A stretch of 64,000 nt of DNA from Paludisphaera borealis (GCF_001956985.1 NZ_CP019082.1:3658001-3722000); one strand, 5' to 3'; counted from the stretch's first letter, positions 38,009-49,772 are shown. The notes: generated from the sequence alone by a model not told the origin. Numbers and translations: made by a program.

Positions 38009-38040
38009 AAAAAAACCGCCGGTCGTAGTGACCGGCGGTT
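38009..38040 (-). terminator. Intrinsic terminator of dnaG-rpoD
   Basis: On the minus strand AACCGCCGGTC pairs with its complement around a 5-nt loop (stem 38014-38024 / 38030-38040) and is followed by seven T. It starts 12 nt after the rpoD stop. Confidence 0.95.
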
Positions 38041-38052
38041 GAAAGGTCCGCG

Positions 38053-39726
<1,674 letters not shown>

Positions 39727-39739
39727 CCAGATTCCTCCC

Positions 39740-41685
39740 TCACGCACGAAACGTCGGATCGGGACGCGACTTCTTGGTCCCCGCCCGCTGAGTCAGTAGT
39801 CGACGGTATTCTAATTCTAAGGCGCGATACGCATCAGGATCGGCTTGTTGATCGATCTCATCGAGGGCCTGTCGCAAGTCGCCGAGCCGGACCAGCCGCT
39901 CGCGTTCGGCGAGCCGGCCGAGCACCAGCTCGAGCCTCCGTTCCCAGTCGCCTTGCGAGGCCGTGTCGTCGTCAAGCGGCTGTTCCTCATGCGTCCCCGA
40001 CCCGGTGTGGTCGAGGTACGCGGCCAGGGCCCGAGGCCGGGGATCCTCGAGGCGGGTGACGAGCGATTCGTAGCACGGACGTTCCCCTTCGCTGAACAGG
40101 TCGTAGCTGGCCTTGAGGATCGCGCGGGCCGCGTCGTCGCGGAGTGCGACGAGCGGGACGCGGGAGACGATTCGGCTGACGCAGTCGGGCTGGTTGACGA
40201 CGATCTCGAGCAGTTCACGGTCGACCGGGTCCATCGCCCGGAAGAGTTCGGGGGCCGCCGCGACGGCGTGGGCCGAGTCGATCCGGGGCGTCGAGCCGGG
40301 CGGGCCGTCGGGCTCCCGCCGGTTCGACTTCGGCTTGGCGGCGGCCCGCCGCAGTTCGCCGAGCCGCTTCTTGAGCGGGTCGAGCGGCACCCGAAGCCCG
40401 TGAGCCAGGGCGTCGAGCGCCTTGGCCAGCTTCAGGTCGAGGCCGACCCGCGACTGCGACGGAACCCGGCTCATGATTCCCAGAACCCACTCGGCCGCCT
40501 GTCGTGAACCCTCGATCGACTCGAATTCAAATCGGACGCGAGCCCGGTCAAGGATGAACGCCAGTGGATCAACGGCCTTGGAAGCCAGGTCTCGAAACGC
40601 GTCGGCCCCCTGATTCAAGAGGAAATCGCACGGATCGAGGCCCGAAGGCAAGGAGAGCACCCGAACGTCGAGCTCGTGGCCCAGGAAGACCTCGAGCGCC
40701 CGCTCGGCGGCCGTCTGACCGGCCGTGTCGCCGTCGAACACCAGGCAAGCCCGGTCGGCGAGCCTCCGCAACGTCTGCACGTGGTCGTCGCCGAAGGCGG
40801 TCCCCAGCGTGCCCACGACATTGCAGAGCCCCACCTGATGCGCGGCGATCACGTCGGTGTATCCTTCCACAACAGCCACCCAGCCGGCTTCGCGGCCGGC
40901 CGTCCTGGCGAGATCCGCGGCGTAGAGGACTCGTCGTTTCTGAAACAACGCGGTCTCAGGACTGTTAAGGTATTTTGCGACACGATTTCCCATTGACGAA
41001 GCGACGCGCTCGGCCTCCGGCAGAATTCGCCCTCCAAATCCGATCGTCCGGCCTCGTTCGTCATGAATAGGAAAAATCAGACGACCCCGAAATCGCTCAC
41101 GCACCACCCCAGGCGAATCTTCGGGACGCACGATCAAACCGGCCTGTTCGAGCAAGTCGTGCGTGAATCCCTGCTTGCGAGCCTCGGCCGACAGCCGGCC
41201 CCGCTCCTCGGGAGCGAACCCCAGCCGGTGCCGCGTCACACTATCGGCCGACAGACCCCGCTCCTTCAAATACGCACGAGCCGCGTCGGAGGATTTCAAG
41301 CCGGTCGCAAAATATTTCTCGGCCCAGGCCAGGACGCCGGCCAGGTCCGACTTCGTCGGCCCCCCGGACCGCGCGGCGGCCGAAGCCGACGGGCTCTCCA
41401 ACACGATCCCCGCCCGTTCGGCCAGCATCCGCAGCGCCTCTGGAAACTCGACCCGCTCGATCTTCTGCACGAAATCGAAGACGTCCCCCCCTCGCCGCAG
41501 CTCCAGCACTTGAACGTCTGGCGCTCCGGGTTCACTTCCATCGAGGGGTTGCGATCGTCGTGAAAGGGACAGAGCCCCTTGTAGCGCGAGCCTGCGCGGC
41601 GAAGCTGAAGATACTCGCCCACAAGCCCAACGATATCCACCGCGTTTTTTATAGCGGCTTTATTCGTATCGGAATGTCTGGGCAC
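39740..41685 (-). CDS. dnaG: DNA primase DnaG, interrupted by a -1 frameshift at a G7 run
   Basis: Primase makes RNA primers at the replication fork. The CHC2 zinc domain ([10 protein letters not shown]...[10 protein letters not shown]) is in one frame. The rest continues in the -1 frame from [16 protein letters not shown], through the TOPRIM motifs [13 protein letters not shown] and [11 protein letters not shown], to FRA. The switch falls exactly at seven G (41485-41491, C on the plus strand), read GAG GGG GGG ACG. Slipping back one base gives CGEGG-DVFDF, the expected family sequence, and a 648-residue product. A GTG at 41685 with GGGA upstream is the best start. Either recoding or a homopolymer sequencing error; see findings. 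Confidence 0.9.
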
Positions 41686-41819
41686 CAGGGTCTCCCGCAA
41701 TTCCAGCACGAGCCCGGGTCCATGGTTCGCACCGGCCGGCGCGGCGGGACGACGAATCGCCCACGACACCCCACCGATGACTCACCGTGCCCACCTGTTT
41801 CGTTGGCGGTTACTTCCGA

Positions 41820-41847
41820 ATTATAGCCCACGGGAAATTTCGGTCAA
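41820..41847 (-). promoter_or_regulatory. Promoter of the dnaG-rpoD operon
   Basis: On the minus strand TTGACC (41842-41847), a 16-nt spacer and a perfect TATAAT (41820-41825). It would give a leader of roughly 130 nt before the GTG start of dnaG. Confidence 0.75.
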
Positions 41848-42198
41848 GTTTTCGACGGCTTCCGCCGACGCCCTTCCAATTTTTGTAAACCACCACGGTT
41901 TTAGCCCTTACGGACTCGCCCCCAACCCGCCGCCGGCACCACCCCCGACCCGCCGAGCCCACCGACCGAGCCCCCTGGAGCCCCCCGCGCCCCCCTACCA
42001 CCCCCCGAAGGCTACCTAAACCCCCACGCGCGTGCGAATTTCTCGTGAATCATGTCCCGCGAACCAGGTGTCCAAGTCAAGCCCCTTGCGTCTTCGACTT
42101 TTTTGTTGCAAGGCGCGGGCTCGCGCCCGCCCACGACCGCCGGGCGGCGGCCGAGGGAGACGCGTTTAACACGGACGATGCGGCCGAGGCGGGGCCGA
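41848..42198. other. Non-coding gap upstream of dnaG and beyond the protease gene
   Basis: About 350 nt with no convincing gene. A pyrimidine-rich tract (about 41930-42010, long runs of C on this strand) lies in the middle. No terminator for the protease gene is obvious. Confidence 0.4.
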
Positions 42199-43719
42199 TC
42201 AGGGCAGGGGGGCGGGGACCGCCTCGTCGCGGCCGGCGCCTGGGGCGGTGAGCATGACGGGGCCGAACCGACCGTCGCGGGTCATGACCACCAGCGGCAG
42301 CCCGCGCGTCAGGTCGTAATCCTTGATGATCGACAGGAATTCCAGGGCCGAGCGGACCGGCGTCTTGTCGACGGCGATGATCGCCATCCCCGGCCGGACG
42401 CCGGCCGCGAACGCCGGGCTCGCCGACACCACCCGATCGACCTCCAGGACCGTTTGCTTGCCGTCGGGCCCCGGAATCTCCCGCACCCGGAACCCCAAGC
42501 GGCCGATCTCGGGGTTCGTGGGGACCGCCGCGATCGCCACGTCGACCGTCTGTTCGCCGCCGTCGCGGTAGTAGACCAACGGCACGTGGACCCCCGCGCC
42601 GAGTTCGGCGGTCACATAGCGCAGGCTCGTGGGATCGTCCACGTTCCGGCCCGCCAGCTTGACGATCACGTCGCCGGCCTTTAGCTTCGCCTGGCCCGCC
42701 GGGCCGTCGGGGAGCACCGAGGTGATCATCGCGCCGCGGTTTTCGGGCAACTTGAGGGATTTGGCCAGCTCGTCGTCGACCGGACGGATGGCGATGCCGA
42801 GGTAACCACGGACAACCTTGCCGTCCTTGATCAGACTCTCCACGATCCGCCGGGCCAGCGACGACGGGATGGCCAGGCCGATCCCCTCATAGCCCCCCGA
42901 TTGCGTGATGATCGCGGTATTGATGCCGATCACCTTGCCGGCGAGGTCGATCAGCGGTCCTCCCGAGTTGCCCGGGTTGATCGCCGCGTCGGTCTGGATG
43001 AATGACTCGTACTCGGCGATCCGCAGGTCGTTGCGCTCGGTGGCCGAGACGATGCCGGCGGTCACCGAGTGGTCGAAGCCCATCGGGCTGCCGATCGCCA
43101 GCACCCAGTCGCCGATGTCGAGCTTCTCCGAATCGCCCCACTCGGCCTGGACCTTGAGGTCGGCCTTCACCTGGAGCACCGCGAGGTCGGTCTTGGGGTC
43201 GGAGCCGACGAGCTTCGCGGGGACGTCGTACCTCGGTCCCAGGCGGACGAGGATCCGGTCGGCGTCCTGGACCACGTGGTTGTTGGTGACGATGTAGCCG
43301 TTGGCCCGATCGACGATCACCCCCGAGCCCAGCTCGCGGCCCGGCCCTTCCTCCCGGTTGCTCGACGCTCCGCCCACCGGCAGGCCGTGCGGCCCCACGC
43401 CGCCGCGATCGCGGAACGATTGGACGTTGACCACCGCCGGCGAGACCGCCGTCGTCGCCATCCGGAACAGCTTGGACGCCTGGCTGACCGCCCCTTGCTC
43501 GTCGAGCTTCGCAAGCGCCTGCGACGCCGCCCGCGACCGGCCGGCCTCCCACGCATAGCCGATCCGCTCGGCGATCATCGGCACGCCGTAAACGAAAGCG
43601 ACCGCCGCGGTCAGCAGGCAGAGGATCAACACGTACCCCCGCCTCACCGGCGGAGTCGTCGGTCTCGGCGGCGGAGCCTCGAAGCCGTATCCATCATCCG
43701 AAGGGTTCAACGACGCCAT
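42199..43719 (-). CDS. HtrA/DegP-type serine protease with two PDZ domains
   Basis: A 506-residue envelope protease. An N-terminal transmembrane anchor (VLILCLLTAAVAFVYGVPMI, near 30-50) is followed by a trypsin-like domain. The triad is His in YIVTNNHVVQDAD, Asp in DPKTDLAVLQV and Ser in INPGNSGGPLIDLAG. The first PDZ domain starts near YLGIAIRPVDDELAKSL and the second near LGFRVREIPGPDGK. It acts as a periplasmic quality-control protease or chaperone (family knowledge). The next gene on the strand ends 151 nt upstream. Confidence 0.94.
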   Translation of the reverse strand: MASLNPSDDGYGFEAPPPRPTTPPVRRGYVLILCLLTAAVAFVYGVPMIAERIGYAWEAGRSRAASQALAKLDEQGAVSQASKLFRMATTAVSPAVVNVQSFRDRGGVGPHGLPVGGASSNREEGPGRELGSGVIVDRANGYIVTNNHVVQDADRILVRLGPRYDVPAKLVGSDPKTDLAVLQVKADLKVQAEWGDSEKLDIGDWVLAIGSPMGFDHSVTAGIVSATERNDLRIAEYESFIQTDAAINPGNSGGPLIDLAGKVIGINTAIITQSGGYEGIGLAIPSSLARRIVESLIKDGKVVRGYLGIAIRPVDDELAKSLKLPENRGAMITSVLPDGPAGQAKLKAGDVIVKLAGRNVDDPTSLRYVTAELGAGVHVPLVYYRDGGEQTVDVAIAAVPTNPEIGRLGFRVREIPGPDGKQTVLEVDRVVSASPAFAAGVRPGMAIIAVDKTPVRSALEFLSIIKDYDLTRGLPLVVMTRDGRFGPVMLTAPGAGRDEAVPAPLP

Positions 43720-43870
43720 GACGGATGCGACTCCACCAAATCAAAAGGAAGAGGAGGCCAAGGAGGCAAGCGGAGCAGGGGGGATGGCCTCTGCGGCAGG
43801 ACAGAACATTGTGGGACGTTCGACGGTCGAAATCAACCCGTCGCGGTCGCGTCAGGACGGACGTCGTCGG

Positions 43871-45382
43871 TCAGAGCGAATAGACGAGCTGAACCATGCA
43901 TTGAAGCCCCACGGTCTGGAGCCCGATCAACAAGACGGTGACGAAAACCGCCTGAACGCCGCCGCCGAGCCGCGTCAGCCCGACGCCGGCGGCCGTGAAC
44001 AGGGGAGGCAGGAAGATCATCCAGAGCCGCGCGACCTCGCTCATGTTGCGCCCGGACAGGTCGACGATCGCCAGGACGGCCAGGGCGCACCACGCGGCGC
44101 GGGGAACGCCGCGATGGTCGACGGTCGCGCCGATAAGGCACCAGACCACGGTCGGCAGGCCCGCCGCGATCGCCAGCTCGACGGGATTGACAAGCAGCCA
44201 GGGGAGGTAGGAACGGCGGCATTCTTCGTAGAACCGCTCGTGGTTCCGCAGGTTCCACCACCAGACGACGAACGGGTCGGCACTGGTCGCCAGCCAGTCG
44301 AGCGCGACGACGGCGACGAACCCGACCCCGATCCAGGCGATCACCTCGAAGCGGCGCGGCCATGAGACCGCTCGCGTCGCCAGGACCACGAGCGCGACGA
44401 TCAGGCCGACCGGAAGGAAGGCGAGCGTGAACATCATGCCGAACGCCATCACGGCTCCCGAGGCGATCGCCGGCGTCGCCCAGGCCCACCCCGCGAGTCC
44501 GGGCCCGCCCCGCAGGCGGATCGACCAGGCCGCCGTCGCAAGGGCCGTCGCCGAGAGCAGGGGATAGGCGGCGTCGGCCAGCGGCTGGAACAGGTTCAGA
44601 GCCGGGGCCAACGGCCAGAACGCCGCCCCGACCCAGGCGGACTGCGGCGGCAGCGACTCGCGCGCCAGCACGTACAGCGGCGCCACGGTCCCGGCGCAGG
44701 CGAGCAGCGTGACCAGGCTCGTCAGGTAGATCGCCGCCCGATCCGACCGGGCGATCGTCGTGGACTCCTTGACCTCGACCCAGCGGAACCCCGCGCCGAC
44801 CGACGGCGGCATCGCCGCGTTGAGCAAGTCGGCCGCCGCGACCTGCCGTTCCATCAGCGCGAGGAGCCCGCAATGCATCGCGATCAGCCCCGGCGGGTGG
44901 GTGCCGATGTGGTACGCATCCTGCGACTCGATCCACTTCGGATAGTCGGCGAGGAACTTCCAGGGGTCGGCGGCGGCCTGCGTCTTGGCGATCGTGTAGT
45001 AGCCCGTAGCCCCTCGCTGGCAATGGACGCGGGCCCATTTCGTCAGGCCGTAGCCGTCGGACGCGCCCAACGGGATGACGACCTGGAGAGTCGCCGCGGA
45101 AACGGCCAGCCCGGCGACCCAACCCGCCTCGCGCAGACCGACCCGCGACGGAACGCCGAGCGCCCGATACCCGAGCGCCGCATAGCCACCGTAGGCGACC
45201 ACGCCCGCGGCGGCGATCAGCAGGCTCGTGGTGGCGGGCTTCGCGCCCAGTCGAGGCCATTGCCATTCGCCTGGAACGCCCAGGGGGATCTCGCCGGAGT
45301 CGACGGCCCCGAGGAACCCCAAAACGAGGAGCGCCGCGACGCCCATCGCCAGATCGAGCTTTCGTTTCCTTTCAACCGTCAT
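43871..45382 (-). CDS. Polytopic membrane protein, possible GT-C type glycosyltransferase
   Basis: A 503-residue protein with about eleven hydrophobic helices. A large early loop carries GASDGYGLTKWARVHCQRGA and DAYHIGTHPPGLIAMHC, reminiscent of the GT-C mannosyltransferase loop. LSGRNMSEVARLWMIFLPPL near the end is the segment that most resembles PMT/GT39-like proteins. The match is loose and the assignment is only a suggestion. Divergent from asnB with a 250-nt gap. Confidence 0.72.
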   Translation of the reverse strand: MTVERKRKLDLAMGVAALLVLGFLGAVDSGEIPLGVPGEWQWPRLGAKPATTSLLIAAAGVVAYGGYAALGYRALGVPSRVGLREAGWVAGLAVSAATLQVVIPLGASDGYGLTKWARVHCQRGATGYYTIAKTQAAADPWKFLADYPKWIESQDAYHIGTHPPGLIAMHCGLLALMERQVAAADLLNAAMPPSVGAGFRWVEVKESTTIARSDRAAIYLTSLVTLLACAGTVAPLYVLARESLPPQSAWVGAAFWPLAPALNLFQPLADAAYPLLSATALATAAWSIRLRGGPGLAGWAWATPAIASGAVMAFGMMFTLAFLPVGLIVALVVLATRAVSWPRRFEVIAWIGVGFVAVVALDWLATSADPFVVWWWNLRNHERFYEECRRSYLPWLLVNPVELAIAAGLPTVVWCLIGATVDHRGVPRAAWCALAVLAIVDLSGRNMSEVARLWMIFLPPLFTAAGVGLTRLGGGVQAVFVTVLLIGLQTVGLQCMVQLVYSL

Positions 45383-45635
45383 GGCGTGAAGCTCGCTGGG
45401 GCCTCATCCTCGCTCAAACACGACGTTCCCAAAAGTATGGCGACGCGGCGCGTCCCAAGCTCGTGAAATATCGCCCCAAGACCGATTACCGGACATCCAG
45501 GTCGCCTTGAGAGGCGAGTTCCGGGGACGACGGTCGGGCGGGACTGGTCAGCGGCGAAACGGTTGCGGTAGGCTGAATCCTCGCAGGCAGAGCAGGCTAT
45601 CAATTAGACCGTCGCGCGAGGAGCGTGGTGATTCG

Positions 45636-47513
45636 ATGTGTGGAATCGCCGGTTTCGTGAATGGCCAGGACCGGCCCGCCGATCGCGGCGTGATCGAGGC
45701 GATGACCGCCGTTCTGGCCCGCCGAGGCCCCGACGGATCGGGCGTCCACGTCGCCGGCCCGGTCGCCCTGGGCCATCGCCGGCTGTCGATCATCGACGTC
45801 GCCGGCGGCGCGCAGCCGCTCTCGAACGAAGACGGCACGGTCTGGGTCACGTACAACGGCGAACTCTACAACGAGCTCGACCTCCGGCCGGGTCTCGAAG
45901 CCCTAGGACACCGCTACAAGACCCGCTCCGACACCGAAACCCTCGTCCATCTCTATGAGGAGAAGGGCGTCGAGTTCGTCAACCCGCTCAACGGCATGTT
46001 CGCCCTGGCCATCTGGGACGAACCGCGCGGCCGACTGGTCCTGGCCCGCGACCGGATGGGGCAGAAGCCGCTCTATTACGCGGAACTCCCCGGCGGCGGC
46101 CTCGCCTTCGGCTCCGAGCCCAAGGCGCTGCTTGAACACCCGCAGATCGCCCGGGCGCTCGACCCGGAGAGCCTCGCCCGCTATCTCTTCTACGAGTACA
46201 TCCCCGCCCCGTACTCGATCTGGCGAGGCGTTCGCAAGCTCCCGCGCGGCCACGTCCTGGTCTGGGAGCGGGGCGCGGTCCGGGTCGCCCGGTACTGGTC
46301 GCCGCCGTCGCCGACGCCCGAGTCGGAGATCGCGCCGTTCGAGCAGGCCGTCGAGCCGTTCTGGTCGGCCTTCCGCGAGGCCGTCGGCCGCCATCGCCGG
46401 TCGGACGTCCCGCTCGGCGTCTTCCTGTCGGGGGGCGTCGATTCGTCGAGCGTCGCCGCGGCCCTCTGCGAGATCGCGCCCGCCGCGAACATCCATACGT
46501 TTTCGATCGGCTTCGAAGACCCGAGCTTCGACGAGAGCCGCCACGCCCTGGAAGTGGCCCGGTTCCTGGGGACGAACCACCACGCGCGGACGTTCGCGGT
46601 CGAGCAGGTCTACGAGCTGCTGCCGGAGGTCGCCGGCTGGCTCGACGAGCCGTTCGGCGACGCCTCGATCCTGCCGACCCACCTGCTGAGCCGGTTCGCC
46701 CGCGAGTCGGTCACGGTCGCGCTGGGAGGCGACGGCGCCGACGAGCTGATGGCCGGCTACCCGACGTTCGAGGCCGAACGCGCCGCCAGGCTCTACCGAG
46801 GGCTTCCCCGCCCCGCCCGCGCGCTGGCCGAGGCCGCCGTCGGCCGGCTGCCGGTCGACCATCGCAACTTCAGCTTCGATTTCAAGCTCAAGCAGTTCCT
46901 CCGGGGCGCCGCCGAACCTCTACCGCTCGCCCACCAGCGCTGGCTGGGCTCGTTCTCCGGCCCCGAGCTGTCGCGGCTGCTGATCGACCACGATTTCGAC
47001 GTCGAGGCCGAGCACGTCGCGCTCGACCGGGCGCTCCCCGCCGCCGCCGACCCGCTGGCCCGCTCGCTGGCTCTTTATCAGGAAACCTACCTGCCGGAAG
47101 ACATCCTCACCAAGGTCGACCGCGCCAGCATGGCGTGCGGCCTGGAAGTCCGCGCCCCGTTCCTCGACGCCGAGCTGGTCGACCAGATCGTCCGGCTGCC
47201 GTCGTCGTACAAGTACGGCCGGGGACGGACCAAGCGGCTGCTCAAGGCGGCCGTCGCGGGCCGGATTCCGGCGGCGATCCTCGACCGCCCCAAGAAAGGG
47301 TTCGGCATCCCCGCCGCGCGCTGGCTGCGAGGGCCGCTCGGCCCCATGCTCGACCGCCTGCTCGGCCGCGACCGGCTCGAACGGCAAGGCCTGTTTCAAC
47401 CCGACGAGGTCGCCCGTCGGATCGAGGAACATCGCTCCGGAGCGCGCGACCATCGCAAGCCGCTCTGGACCCTCCTGATGTTCCAGCTCTGGCATGAACA
47501 GTGGCTTGAATGA
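45636..47513 (+). CDS. asnB: Asparagine synthase (glutamine-hydrolysing)
   Basis: A 625-residue two-domain enzyme. The class II glutaminase domain starts with the nucleophile Cys2 (MCGIAGFVNG) and includes RRGPDGSGVHV, GHRRLSIIDVAGG and VTYNGELYNEL. The synthetase domain has the PP-loop LSGGVDSSSVAAALCE and LEVRAPFLDAELVD, ending in a helical tail. Such proteins amidate aspartate, or modify surface sugars and peptides when in biosynthetic clusters. The ATG at 45636 is required to expose Cys2. Overlaps the next gene by 4 nt (ATGA), so it is coupled to the metallophosphoesterase. Confidence 0.95.
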   Translation: MCGIAGFVNGQDRPADRGVIEAMTAVLARRGPDGSGVHVAGPVALGHRRLSIIDVAGGAQPLSNEDGTVWVTYNGELYNELDLRPGLEALGHRYKTRSDTETLVHLYEEKGVEFVNPLNGMFALAIWDEPRGRLVLARDRMGQKPLYYAELPGGGLAFGSEPKALLEHPQIARALDPESLARYLFYEYIPAPYSIWRGVRKLPRGHVLVWERGAVRVARYWSPPSPTPESEIAPFEQAVEPFWSAFREAVGRHRRSDVPLGVFLSGGVDSSSVAAALCEIAPAANIHTFSIGFEDPSFDESRHALEVARFLGTNHHARTFAVEQVYELLPEVAGWLDEPFGDASILPTHLLSRFARESVTVALGGDGADELMAGYPTFEAERAARLYRGLPRPARALAEAAVGRLPVDHRNFSFDFKLKQFLRGAAEPLPLAHQRWLGSFSGPELSRLLIDHDFDVEAEHVALDRALPAAADPLARSLALYQETYLPEDILTKVDRASMACGLEVRAPFLDAELVDQIVRLPSSYKYGRGRTKRLLKAAVAGRIPAAILDRPKKGFGIPAARWLRGPLGPMLDRLLGRDRLERQGLFQPDEVARRIEEHRSGARDHRKPLWTLLMFQLWHEQWLE

Positions 47514-48289
47514 GAATCCTCCTCGTCTCGGACATCCACGCCAACTGGCCGGCCCTGGCGGCGATCGACGAACCGCACGACGTCTGCCTCTGCCTGGGCG
47601 ACCTCGTCGACTACGGCCCCGACCCGGCGCGCTGCGTGCGGTGGGCGATGGAGCACGCCTCGTACGCGGTCCGCGGCAACCACGACCACGGCGTCGCCCA
47701 GGGGATCCCCGTCACCGGCGAGAACAGCTTCCGCTATCTGACCCGCGTCACCCGCCCCCACATGTGGGACGCCCTCGACGCCGGCGAACGCCGCTGGCTG
47801 CTCCAGCTTCCCGTCACCCAGCGCGTGACGCTCGGACAAAAGCGGTTCCTCCTGGTTCACGCCACCCCCCGCGACCCGCTCGACGAATATCTGCTACGGG
47901 ACGAGGCCGGCTGGGCGCGTCGGCTGGAGAACGTCGAGGCCGACATCGTCTGCGTCGGCCACTCGCACATGCAGTTCAAACTGAAGATCGGCGACAAGAT
48001 CGTGATCAACCCCGGCAGCGTCGGCCTCCCCCGCGACGGCGACCCCCGCGCCGCCTACGCCGTCATCGACGACGACCGGATCGAACTCAAGCGGACCGCC
48101 TATCCTGTCGAAGAAACCCTCGCAAGGATCGACGCCGCCCCCTGGCCCCAACGCGCCAAGGACATGATGAGCCATGTGCTCCGCGTCGGCCGGCTGCCCG
48201 CCGCCCCCCCGGAACGGCCGACGTCGACCACCGGCGCCGACCCCGGCGACGCCGAAATCGACCCCGAGGACGCCCCGATACCCGTCTGA
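47510..48289 (+). CDS. Calcineurin-like metallophosphoesterase (YfcE/MJ0936 type)
   Basis: A 259-residue phosphoesterase. The metal ligands are in VSDIHANWPAL, GDLVDYGPDP, GNHDHG, VHATPRDPLDEY and GHSHMQ. PGSVGLPRDGDPRAAYAV is typical of the YfcE/MJ0936 subgroup. The substrate is unknown. A Pro/Asp-rich tail follows residue 230. Its ATG overlaps asnB by 4 nt. It ends 90 nt upstream of the ribosomal promoter. Confidence 0.93.
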   Translation: MRILLVSDIHANWPALAAIDEPHDVCLCLGDLVDYGPDPARCVRWAMEHASYAVRGNHDHGVAQGIPVTGENSFRYLTRVTRPHMWDALDAGERRWLLQLPVTQRVTLGQKRFLLVHATPRDPLDEYLLRDEAGWARRLENVEADIVCVGHSHMQFKLKIGDKIVINPGSVGLPRDGDPRAAYAVIDDDRIELKRTAYPVEETLARIDAAPWPQRAKDMMSHVLRVGRLPAAPPERPTSTTGADPGDAEIDPEDAPIPV

Positions 48290-48378
48290 GCCGGCCGCGA
48301 AAGGCCGAAACGACGGGAAATCGGCCCGCGTGGACCGATTATTCCGAGAATTCTCGTTGAAAAGCGCCAAGACCCGCG

Positions 48379-48407
48379 TTGACTCGCGGGAAGGCCGGCA
48401 TTACACT
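48379..48407 (+). promoter_or_regulatory. Main promoter of the S10 ribosomal protein cluster
   Basis: TTGACT (48379-48384), a 17-nt spacer and TACACT (48402-48407). Transcription would begin about 77 nt upstream of rpsJ, giving a leader with GAGAACGGTCTC-type complementarity (about 48435-48455). Confidence 0.75.
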
Positions 48408-48491
48408 CTTACTTTCCTGCGTGATAGGCGAGTCTGGTGAGAACGGTCTCACCTCAAGAATGAGCCGGGTATCGGGAAGGACGTAACTGCG

Positions 48492-48824
48492 GTGGCGGGT
48501 ACTAGCAACGAACGCATTCGGATCCGGATGGAAGCCTACGACCACACCATCTTGGATCAGTCGGCCAAGGACATCGTCGACACAGCCAAGCGAACCGAAG
48601 CCATCGTCCACGGACCGATCCCGCTTCCCACGCGGATTGAACGTTACACCGTGCTCCGCAGCCCGCACATCGACAAGAAGTCGCGGGAGCAGTTTGAGAT
48701 CCGGACGCACAAGCGGCTGATCGACATCGTTCAGCCGACGAACAAAACGATTGACGCCCTCAACAAGCTGAGCCTGCCGGCCGGCGTGGACATCAAGATC
48801 AAGGCGTCCCCCACGGGCTCCTGA
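48492..48824 (+). CDS. rpsJ: Ribosomal protein S10 (uS10)
   Basis: A 110-residue small-subunit head protein, also a partner in transcription antitermination. [20 protein letters not shown] and [20 protein letters not shown] are diagnostic. The start is GTG at 48492 with no clear Shine-Dalgarno. It is separated from rplC by 315 nt, which is long for this operon. Confidence 0.98.
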   Translation: MAGTSNERIRIRMEAYDHTILDQSAKDIVDTAKRTEAIVHGPIPLPTRIERYTVLRSPHIDKKSREQFEIRTHKRLIDIVQPTNKTIDALNKLSLPAGVDIKIKASPTGS

Positions 48825-49139
48825 TCACGGATTGAAGCCTGGCCGTGAATTGAAACAAACCACCCTGCCATAATGCAGGGTGATGCGGGTCATTGGGTTT
48901 CCTGGACCGCGTGCGCTGGTACGTGTACGTCCGGATGCGTTGGACGCCTCAATCGGGTGAGCCCGAGAGACAGCCCCGACGCCGGGATCGCCGAAAAGCC
49001 TGGCCGCGATCCTAAGTTGAAGCCTGACCTTACGCCTTTTCCCAGGTTGATTACGCCACCCCGCGAGACCCTCGGGCCGAACGCCCGCCACGGTCTCGAC
49101 CGGCGGGGCGTCGCCACCGGTTGTACACGGAGTTCGACG
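48825..49139 (+). promoter_or_regulatory. Structured leader between rpsJ and rplC
   Basis: No gene is seen. CACCCTGC-CATAAT-GCAGGGTG (48861-48882) forms a perfect 8-bp hairpin. Closer to rplC, CGAGACC (49064-49070) pairs with GGTCTCG (49092-49098), with an outer CCCCGC/GCGGGG stem (49059-49064 / 49103-49108). This is where an autogenous control element of the S10 operon could sit, but it matches no leader I recognise. Confidence 0.55.
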
Positions 49140-49772
49140 ATGCGAGTGGGACTGCTGGGACGGAAGATCGGGATGACGCAGATCTTCCAGGAAGACGGCA
49201 CCGCCGTGCCGGTCACCGTGCTGGAGTGCGGGCCGTGCACCGTGCTTCAGGTCCGCACGGAAGAACTCGACGGGTACCACGCGGTCCAGCTCGGGTTCGC
49301 CGATAAAAAGCGGAAGAGCGCCACGATGGCGGAGCGGGGCCACGCCAAGAAGGTCGAGGCCGAGCCCAAGCGGTACGTCCGCGAGATCCGTCAGGCGACC
49401 GCGGCCGAACTGACGGCCGGGACGATCCTGACGGTGGACGCGTTCGCCGAAGTAAAGCACGTCGACGTCACCGGCACCAGCAAGGGCCGGGGCTTCTCGG
49501 GCGTCATCAAGCGGCACGGCTTCCGCGGCTTGCGAGCCACCCACGGCGTCAAGCGGATGCACCGCCACCCGGGCTCGTCGGGCCCGAGCGCCGACCCGTC
49601 GCGGACCCGCAAGGGCATCCGCAAGCCGGGGCAGTTCGGCAACACCCGCACCACCGTGCGGAACCTCGAGGTCGTCCGGGTCGACCCGACCAACAATCTG
49701 CTGCTGCTCCGGGGGGCGGTCCCCGGCCCCAACGGCGGCTATCTGACCATCCGGCAGACCAACAAGGCCTGA
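49140..49772 (+). CDS. rplC: Ribosomal protein L3 (uL3)
   Basis: A 210-residue 50S assembly-initiator protein. It starts MRVGLLGRKIGMTQIFQEDG, and the peptidyl-transferase-reaching loop is around GFSGVIKRHGFRG and HRHPGSSGPSADPSRTRKGI. The ATG at 49140 is required by the family start; the open frame upstream belongs to the leader. Confidence 0.98.
   Translation: MRVGLLGRKIGMTQIFQEDGTAVPVTVLECGPCTVLQVRTEELDGYHAVQLGFADKKRKSATMAERGHAKKVEAEPKRYVREIRQATAAELTAGTILTVDAFAEVKHVDVTGTSKGRGFSGVIKRHGFRGLRATHGVKRMHRHPGSSGPSADPSRTRKGIRKPGQFGNTRTTVRNLEVVRVDPTNNLLLLRGAVPGPNGGYLTIRQTNKA

Noticed and set aside
39740-41685. dnaG as a true pseudogene
   Set aside because: Only one frame change is present, exactly at a G run, all catalytic motifs are intact, and the gene is essential and heads the rpoD operon.
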